The notes below the pieces were generated by a model that was not told where the DNA came from, did no database searches, and saw only the letters and a list, made by a program, of their open reading frames with translations. Both the position numbers and the translations under genes were made by a program. Below are positions 59,593 through 64,000 of a stretch of 64,000 nt of DNA, one piece after another. Location: NCBI GenBank assembly GCA_947624975.1, contig CANQMP010000007.1, positions 1 through 64,000 of the forward strand. Reading direction: 5' to 3'. Each line of letters opens with the position of its first letter. Position 1 is the stretch's first letter. This stretch comes from Candidatus Gastranaerophilales bacterium (GTDB taxonomy: Bacteria > Cyanobacteriota > Vampirovibrionia > Gastranaerophilales > Gastranaerophilaceae).

Positions 59593-59732
59593 ACGATTTT
59601 TGTTTTTATTGCTATTCAGTTGTCAATTTTAACTTTATCTTATACGGAATATATCTGAATAGCAAGGCGCTACCATTCCCTCTCGCGGAACAATTCACCG
59701 GATTGTTCCGCTCGGCAGAGTGCTACATCCCG
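59593..59732 (-). other. tRNA-half-like leader before tRNA-Pro(CGG)
   Basis: The minus strand repeats the first 11 bases of tRNA-Pro (CGGGATGTAGC). It then has a 46-base insertion (59676-59721), with an inner hairpin GGAACAAT/ATTGTTCC, in place of the D-loop, then TGGTAGCGC. It diverges where the anticodon arm should start. The rest holds a 10-base inverted repeat TTGCTATTCA/TGAATAGCAA (59609-59618, 59656-59665) with TTGACAACTGAATAGC. There is no anticodon arm or T arm, so it is not a tRNA. Confidence 0.65.
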
Positions 59733-59746
59733 ATGAGTTAAAAAAT

Positions 59747-59820
59747 TCGGAACGACAGGATTTGAACCTGCGACCTCTACCACCCCAAGGTAGCACGCTA
59801 CCAAGCTGCGCCACGTCCCG
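59747..59820 (-). tRNA. trnP: tRNA-Pro (GGG)
   Basis: Acceptor CGGGACG/CGTTCCG (with GU and mismatch-like pairs), D stem GCGC/GCGT, anticodon loop TTGGGGT (GGG), T stem GCAGG/CCTGT with TTCAAAT loop. The CCA end is not encoded. It lies 15 bases upstream of the leader of the next tRNA-Pro in the direction of transcription. Confidence 0.93.
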
Positions 59821-59955
59821 ATTTTTTTTTAAGATTGCTATTCAGTTGTCAATTTTGGTTTTGTTGTACAGGGGACATGCTTGAATAGCAAGACGCTACC
59901 AAGCCTCTCTCGAAACGATAATCAATCGTTTCGTTCGGCAGAGTGCCACGTCCCG
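59821..59955 (-). other. tRNA-half-like leader before tRNA-Pro(GGG)
   Basis: Same architecture as the other leader: CGGGACGTGGC copied from the tRNA 5' end, a D-loop insertion (59902-59944) with hairpin GAAACGAT/ATCGTTTC, TTGGTAGCGTC, then the inverted repeat TTGCTATTCA/TGAATAGCAA (59835-59844, 59882-59891). The sequence follows its own tRNA's 5' half rather than the other leader's. A -10 TATAAT on the minus strand (60000-60005) can drive the whole set. Confidence 0.65.
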
Positions 59956-60084
59956 ATTTTTTTCACGTTGTTTTTGGATTTTCAATTTACCGTATTACTA
60001 TTATATCACCTCAAAATTTTTTGCAATACTTTTTTATAAATCTGTCATGGAATTTGTGTAATTTTCATAAATTGACTTTCGTGC

Positions 60085-60660
60085 GGGAGATGAGTTTTTA
60101 TTCCCTCTCTTGAAAAGGGAGGGGGAAACCGCACCCCACCCTAACCGAAATTTCTAAATTCGCATGGCTCATTAAGAAATTTCCCTCTCGCAAAACGATA
60201 CTTAATCGTTTTGCTCGGCAGAGTCCATTTGGGGAGGGGAAAATCATCTGTCATTGCGAGCGAATGCCTCAGCTAATAAATTTGTTGGGGTAGAAACCCC
60301 CAACTTACACTTTAGTTCTCAACATGAAAAATCAAAATCCGACGTCATTGCGAGCGAATGCGAAGCAATCCAGCTTATTATAAGCACGCAGTGCCTAAAA
60401 GAACCTCTCACTTCTCACTTTTAAAAAATTTGTTGGGATGGAAACCCCCAACTTACACTTTAGTTCCTTCCCTTTTTAAGGGAAGGTTAGGATGGGTTAA
60501 TATTTTTTGTACGAAGTGACGATTTACCAGACCCCTCACCCGAATTTCTAAGTTCACTGCGTTCACTAAGAAATTCTTCCCTCTCCCGCAGGGGGAGAGG
60601 GGAATATATTATCTGCACGAAGTGCCGTAACGAACCTGCCACCTTTCACCTCTCTGTCTA
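60085..60660. repeat. Composite intergenic repeat array (~570 bp)
   Basis: Gene-free. Units as at 42.3 kb: GGGAGGG-type palindromes (about 60105, 60470, 60585), GTCATTGCGAGCGAATGC (about 60252 and 60343), TTGTTGGGGTAGAAACCCCCA (about 60281) and TTGTTGGGATGGAAACCCCC (about 60430), AACCTCTCACTTCTCAC (about 60404), GCACGAAGTGCCG (about 60615). Nested palindromes with arms GAAATTTCTAA/TTAAGAAATTTC (about 60147-60183) and GAATTTCTAAG/CTAAGAAATTC (about 60541-60576) are inserted. Confidence 0.85.
60186..60233. repeat. Third copy of the CTCTCGC-hairpin-CGGCAGAG element
   Basis: CCCTCTCGC, hairpin AAAACGAT-ACTTA-ATCGTTTT, then GCTCGGCAGAGTCC. Copies with other hairpin sequences lie in the D-loops of the two tRNA-like leaders (59676-59721 and 59902-59944). 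The ends are constant and the inner stem covaries. Confidence 0.7.
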
Positions 60661-60714
60661 TTGTATTTTCAAAATTTTTAATGTATTCTGATATTTGTAG
60701 GAGGAGAATTCATA

Positions 60715-61986
60715 ATGCTTGCTTTAGACGAATTAAAAATTATCAACGATGTTATCAAGAATATTGCGGATTTTGTGCAAAACGATCCTAAGGTCAAACC
60801 TGATTTTCAGGAGTATCTGAAAACTTTGGGAAACAATAATAACATAAGTTCTGCGTATTTCACGTACATTTTTGAAAGAATTTTAGGCGGAAAGAGTATT
60901 CTTTCGATTTATCTGGAAACTTCCGCCAAAGGGGAAGAAAAGAAAATTGTGAAAGCGTTAATGAATTCGCTGTCGTCGATTTATGAAGTTAAAAGGGTTT
61001 TGCAGAACGGTTTTGAGCTAAACAATATTATTAATGAAAAGAATTACGATGTAATCTCTCTGGTGAAAATGACGTCATTCAGGGGCATAGGCTGTGGGCA
61101 GTATGTTGTTGCGAGAATTTTTGAATACGAAAAGGCATACTATCTGCTTGAGATTTCGGGGGTTTTACCATCATCAAGGCGTGATGATGCCCTGAGATAT
61201 TCGGTTGCAAAGATTATTCAGAATCCCGAACTTGTATATCGTGATAATCCGCAGAAACAAAAGGAAATTGAAGCAAATGTTAAGGAAATTTACGAAAAAT
61301 TTATGGAATTTTTCTCGACCGATGAAGTTGTGACGACAAACAGGTTTGCGGATGATTTGATAGGTGCGTTTAACGATTTTGCGGAAGGCGGAGAAAAGAC
61401 CGATTTTTCGGACAAAATTAAGACACTTGATAATTATAAATATTTTAATGTAACAGAATTTAACAATTCTTACGACAATTTTCTTGAAAATTCTTTGGGC
61501 GGATTTTCTTCGCACAAGGAGGAATACGATGTTGCGATAATTTTTGATAAAGAATTGGGTTTGTACGCCGTTCCGTTTTACGAAACATTCAACCGTGCGG
61601 TTGAAACCCCTGACGATGTGGAAAACGCAAAACAGTGCGTTGAATTTTTCTTACGGAACGACAAATTTTCGGCAAACATCATAAAACGTGTTGCAGAGCG
61701 TCATGCCAAATTCACGGAAAATGTAAACAAACTTTTGGGTACAGAGTTCAAATCCGTTGATGAAGTTCTTGAAACATACAAATCGAGATATCTTGAAAAC
61801 AAAATATTTTCATCGACGACGGTTTTGTACAAGTCGAAGGCGTTTTCAAAGACTCTCGGTATAATAGAGGAAGAAATAGAAAAACCTCAGCTTGAAGGTG
61901 TTGATTTAAGCAAAATCGGAAGAAACGACCCATGCCCGTGCGGCAGCGGTAAAAAGTTTAAAAAATGCTGTGGAGCAAAGCTTTAA
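60715..61986 (+). CDS. SEC-C zinc-motif protein
   Basis: 423 residues. The C-terminus (about 401-423) is a SEC-C metal-binding motif, [21 protein letters not shown] (in sense; Cys-x-Cys...Cys-Cys), as found at the end of SecA and in many accessory proteins. The rest is alpha/beta of unknown type with [29 protein letters not shown] (about 125-155) and a helical second half. No TM or signal peptide. The strong AGGAGGAG site precedes ATG. It converges with the XRE gene with two bases between stops. SEC-C often mediates protein or ribosome contacts; the function here is unknown. Confidence 0.75.
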   Translation: MLALDELKIINDVIKNIADFVQNDPKVKPDFQEYLKTLGNNNNISSAYFTYIFERILGGKSILSIYLETSAKGEEKKIVKALMNSLSSIYEVKRVLQNGFELNNIINEKNYDVISLVKMTSFRGIGCGQYVVARIFEYEKAYYLLEISGVLPSSRRDDALRYSVAKIIQNPELVYRDNPQKQKEIEANVKEIYEKFMEFFSTDEVVTTNRFADDLIGAFNDFAEGGEKTDFSDKIKTLDNYKYFNVTEFNNSYDNFLENSLGGFSSHKEEYDVAIIFDKELGLYAVPFYETFNRAVETPDDVENAKQCVEFFLRNDKFSANIIKRVAERHAKFTENVNKLLGTEFKSVDEVLETYKSRYLENKIFSSTTVLYKSKAFSKTLGIIEEEIEKPQLEGVDLSKIGRNDPCPCGSGKKFKKCCGAKL

Positions 61987-61988
61987 AC

Positions 61989-62306
61989 CTAAGAAAATAC
62001 CGATTTTATTATTTTATATATAAGGAATTTATTTTCCTCATTTTGTTGTGCGATAATTTTAATAATTTCATCGTCAATGTTTTCAGGCACATCGACCGAA
62101 ACGAATTTAAAAAATTCAAGAAGTTCGACATTGAGTATTGATGCAATTTTATTAAGCAGGTGAAGTGATGGGAAAAATCTTCCCGATTCGATTCCGCTGA
62201 GCGAAGAAGTTTCAATACCTGCCATTTCGGACAATTTTTCTTGGGTTAATCCCTTAGTTTTACGTATTTCTTTAATACGTTTGCCTAAAAGTTTTTTATT
62301 ATCCAT
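61989..62306 (-). CDS. XRE-family regulator upstream of the pilin genes
   Basis: 105 residues: HTH at about 8-62 (LGKRIKEIRKTKGLTQEKLSEMAGIETSSLSGIESGRFFPSLHLLNKIASILNV), then a short helical tail similar to the regulator at 56564. Its start has TAATAT seven bases upstream and no clear RBS. The 210-base region towards the divergent pilin gene contains several AGTG/CACT-type inverted repeats around that gene's promoter, so this protein is a good candidate to control it. Confidence 0.85.
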   Translation of the reverse strand: MDNKKLLGKRIKEIRKTKGLTQEKLSEMAGIETSSLSGIESGRFFPSLHLLNKIASILNVELLEFFKFVSVDVPENIDDEIIKIIAQQNEENKFLIYKIIKSVFS

Positions 62307-62338
62307 AAAGATAATATTAATTCTTTTTAAGCAGAAAA

Positions 62339-62424
62339 ATAAGTGATAATATTACTTATTTTATACTAAATTAAGTAATTAATACTTAAAACCACTTGAC
62401 AAACACTTAAAAATAGTGTAAAAT
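62339..62424 (+). promoter_or_regulatory. Pilin promoter with AAGT/ACTT dyads
   Basis: -35 TTGACA (62396-62401), 17-base spacer, -10 TAAAAT (62419-62424). Upstream are the dyads ATAAGT...ACTTAT (about 62339-62359) and TTAAGTA-ATTAA-TACTTAA (about 62370-62388), with more ACTT half-sites overlapping the promoter. They lie between the XRE gene and the pilin gene. Confidence 0.65.
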
Positions 62425-62517
62425 AAGTGTACAGTTTATATTTTTTGTGATGAATTTTTTAAATTTCGTCTGCAAAAAGAGTATTACAAAAAAGAAAGAA
62501 AGAAAGGTGAAAAGATT

Positions 62518-63186
62518 ATGACAAAACATTTTGGCTTCACACTCGCGGAAGTGTTGATTACTCTTGGTATCATCGGTGTTGTTGCAGCAATGACCATGCC
62601 GACATTGATTAACCAAACAAGAGGCGCTGAATTCAGAGCAGGATTTAAGAAAACATTATCAGTATTATCGCAAGCAGCTGCTTTAAACCAAGCTTTGGAT
62701 GATTGGGATTTTGGTGCTGTTGATTCATCATCAAACAAATTAGAAGATATGTTAGATGAACGTATTAACGTTATCAGTAAAGAGGAACCTACAGATTATA
62801 GCCCAAATCCGGCATTTAAAGATGGAGACGGTGATATTAAAGTTGTAAAACCCGGCACTACAGAAGCTGCAGCAATCGAATTTAAAGCTCCAACAACATC
62901 AACTAAATATGTAACTATGAACGATGGTTCTATGTTTATATTTGATGAACCTTCTCACGATTGTACTCAAAAAACTCCATGCTTTGGATACATTGACGTA
63001 AACGGTGCAAAAAGACCTAACAAAATTACTACTTGTGACGACGGTACAGAGGATAAATGCTATGTAAGAGATAACATAGGCGATATCTTCCCCGTATACT
63101 TCTATGAACAAACTGTTTTACCCGCATCTTACGCAGGTAATGCTGTTTTAGCTGATAAAACAAAAGCAGAAACACCTGCTGAATAA
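62518..63186 (+). CDS. Pilin-like protein (paralogue 1 of a tandem pair)
   Basis: 222 residues. MTKHFG leader, then FTLAEVLITLGIIGVVAAMTM (processing Gly before Phe+1, Glu+5). The globular part contains a Cys pair in DCTQKTPCFGYIDVNGAKRPN and TTCDDGTEDKCYVRDNIGDIFPVYFYEQT, a common ending in this pilin-like group. It is likely exported by a type IV pilus or type II-like system and exposed at the surface. A proper promoter, RBS AAAGGTGA and terminator make it a single-gene unit. The next gene is a close paralogue with a similar promoter. Confidence 0.9.
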   Translation: MTKHFGFTLAEVLITLGIIGVVAAMTMPTLINQTRGAEFRAGFKKTLSVLSQAAALNQALDDWDFGAVDSSSNKLEDMLDERINVISKEEPTDYSPNPAFKDGDGDIKVVKPGTTEAAAIEFKAPTTSTKYVTMNDGSMFIFDEPSHDCTQKTPCFGYIDVNGAKRPNKITTCDDGTEDKCYVRDNIGDIFPVYFYEQTVLPASYAGNAVLADKTKAETPAE

Positions 63187-63216
63187 AAGCTATAAAAAAT
63201 ATCGAATCTTTTTGTT

Positions 63217-63245
63217 AGAGCGAACCTTTTCGCTCTTTTTTTTTT
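63217..63245 (+). terminator. Terminator between the two pilin genes
   Basis: AGAGCGA/TCGCTCT arms with a short loop, followed by a long T run (63236-63246) on the plus strand. Confidence 0.88.
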
Positions 63246-63261
63246 ATGATTTTATTTTTAA

Positions 63262-63295
63262 ATACTTGACAAAACTTAAAAAATAAACCAGAATA
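63262..63295 (+). promoter_or_regulatory. Promoter of the second tandem pilin gene
   Basis: CTTGACAAAACTTAAAAA and, downstream, CACAGTTTATAT match the first pilin gene's promoter region. The AAGT/ACTT dyads found upstream of the first copy are absent, so only the first gene may be under the XRE operator. Confidence 0.5.
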
Positions 63296-63356
63296 AAGGC
63301 ACAGTTTATATAAATACAAATTGTAAGTATTACAAAAAAAGAAAGGCGAAAAGATT

Positions 63357-64000
63357 ATGACAAAAAGATTCGGTTTCACACTCGCAGAAGTGTTGATTAC
63401 TTTGGGTATCATCGGTGTCGTAGCTGCAATGACTATGCCGACATTGATTAACCAGACAAACGGTGCTCAATTCAGAGCAGGATTTAAGAAAGAATTATCT
63501 GTATTGGCTCAAGCAGCAGCACTGAACAAAGCTTTAGACGATTGGGATTTCTCAGGTGTTGGTAAAGCAAAAGGAGAGGACGGTTCAGCAGCAGGCGAAA
63601 GTTTGACAACTTTACTCAAAGACCGCATAAACACCGTTGGCGGAGATGATTTAAGCAAACTTACAGAAAATGACTATGCAACTACAGCAGGCAAATTTTC
63701 AGTAACAGATACTGTTAAACCTGATGGCACAAAAGCTATAGAATTTAAGAATCCATCAACACCACAATATGTTAGATTTAATGACAGCGCTATATTTATC
63801 TATGATGAATACACATCAGATGGAAAAGGATGTGTCAGCGATTCTCCTTGTTTTGGTTACATTGACGTAAACGGTACTAAAGGACCGAACAAAGTTACTA
63901 CTTGCGATGACAGCTCTAAAGGAGATGACTGCTACGTAAAAGCAAATATCGGCGATGTATTCCCTGTTTACTTCTATGACCAAACAATTTTACCCGCAAC
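63357..64000 (+). CDS. Pilin-like protein (paralogue 2), truncated by window end
   Basis: About 214 residues visible, with the 3' end outside the window. It begins MTKRFGFTLAEVLITLGIIG, and the first 50 residues differ from the preceding gene at only a few positions. The middle has diverged (KGEDGSAAGESLTTLLKDRIN). The tail again has CFGYIDVNGTKGPNKVTTCDD and IGDVFPVYFYDQTILPAT. RBS GAAAGGCGA. It is a recent tandem duplicate of the 62518 gene including its core promoter; the variable middle may be the exposed surface. Confidence 0.9.
   Translation, partial: MTKRFGFTLAEVLITLGIIGVVAAMTMPTLINQTNGAQFRAGFKKELSVLAQAAALNKALDDWDFSGVGKAKGEDGSAAGESLTTLLKDRINTVGGDDLSKLTENDYATTAGKFSVTDTVKPDGTKAIEFKNPSTPQYVRFNDSAIFIYDEYTSDGKGCVSDSPCFGYIDVNGTKGPNKVTTCDDSSKGDDCYVKANIGDVFPVYFYDQTILPA

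Noticed and set aside
59593-59955. Tandem extra tRNA-Pro genes
   Set aside because: Only the acceptor 5' strand and part of the D arm are present; anticodon arm, T arm and 3' acceptor strand are missing.

Overview
The window is AT-rich bacterial chromosome with dense coding on both strands. No plasmid, phage structural or transposase genes are visible. The gene content suggests a Gram-negative-type gut anaerobe of the non-photosynthetic cyanobacterial sister group (Vampirovibrionia/Melainabacteria, Gastranaerophilales-like). This is inference from several features: many pilin-like proteins with the N-terminus GFTLAEVLITLGIIGVVAAM, a long SRP RNA with an Alu domain, the c-di-AMP enzymes CdaA and PgpH, superoxide reductase with ferritin instead of catalase/SOD, and FolE2 with an E. 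coli-type QueF. No rRNA operon is present to confirm it.

Layout. 1-3.9 kb: a repeat patch, then a sensor kinase / NarL-type regulator / membrane-anchored protein operon. 4-9.8 kb: ferritin and superoxide reductase, SRP RNA, a Y-family polymerase, glmU, an MFS exporter and an isochorismatase-like hydrolase. 9.8-13.6 kb: ftsE-ftsX with a downstream degenerate receiver/GGDEF protein, and a stand-alone transketolase C-terminal subunit. 13.7-23 kb: a Pro/Gln-rich HEAT protein, a beta-rich protein, folE2, a thioredoxin-like protein, a sigma-70 family factor, nupC, a large tail-anchored glycogen-synthase-like protein and a two-TM protein. 23-33 kb: tRNA-Lys, an XRE regulator, pth, a TPR protein with a zinc metallopeptidase, the pgpH-ybeY-dgkA operon and a pair of uncharacterised membrane proteins. 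33-42 kb: lysA-cdaA-yitT, two pilin-like genes, mnmG, and a U32 peptidase with a YqeG-like phosphatase. 42-50.5 kb: repeat array, Mini-III, BioD-like, YkgJ, a GT39 transferase, carbonic anhydrase, nadB-nadC and a DJ-1 family protein. 50.5-56 kb: rpmG-tRNATrp-secE-nusG-rplK-rplA, then coaD with a coiled-coil protein, queF-yraN and an AT-rich trio of small genes facing an XRE repressor. 57-64 kb: a dicarboxylate symporter, Fic, two tRNA-Pro genes with odd leaders, a repeat array, a SEC-C protein, an XRE regulator and two tandem pilin paralogues, the last cut by the window end.

How it fits together. The window holds both synthesis (cdaA) and breakdown (pgpH) of c-di-AMP. It also holds the last two steps of quinolinate-dependent NAD synthesis except NadA, oxygen defence (Dfx plus ferritin), and envelope and division functions (ftsEX, glmU, dgkA, GT39, lysA). 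Many genes at the head of transcription units have no Shine-Dalgarno. Instead they carry a TANNNT hexamer six or seven bases before ATG, which points to widespread leaderless transcription. Other genes have clear AGGAG-type sites.

The least explained material is the pair of tRNA-Pro leaders, the composite intergenic repeats with nested palindromes, the FtsEX-linked degenerate signalling protein, the tail-anchored GT with a YGT tandem repeat, and the small-gene cluster with paired dyad operators. All identifications are by reading motifs; no database search was possible.
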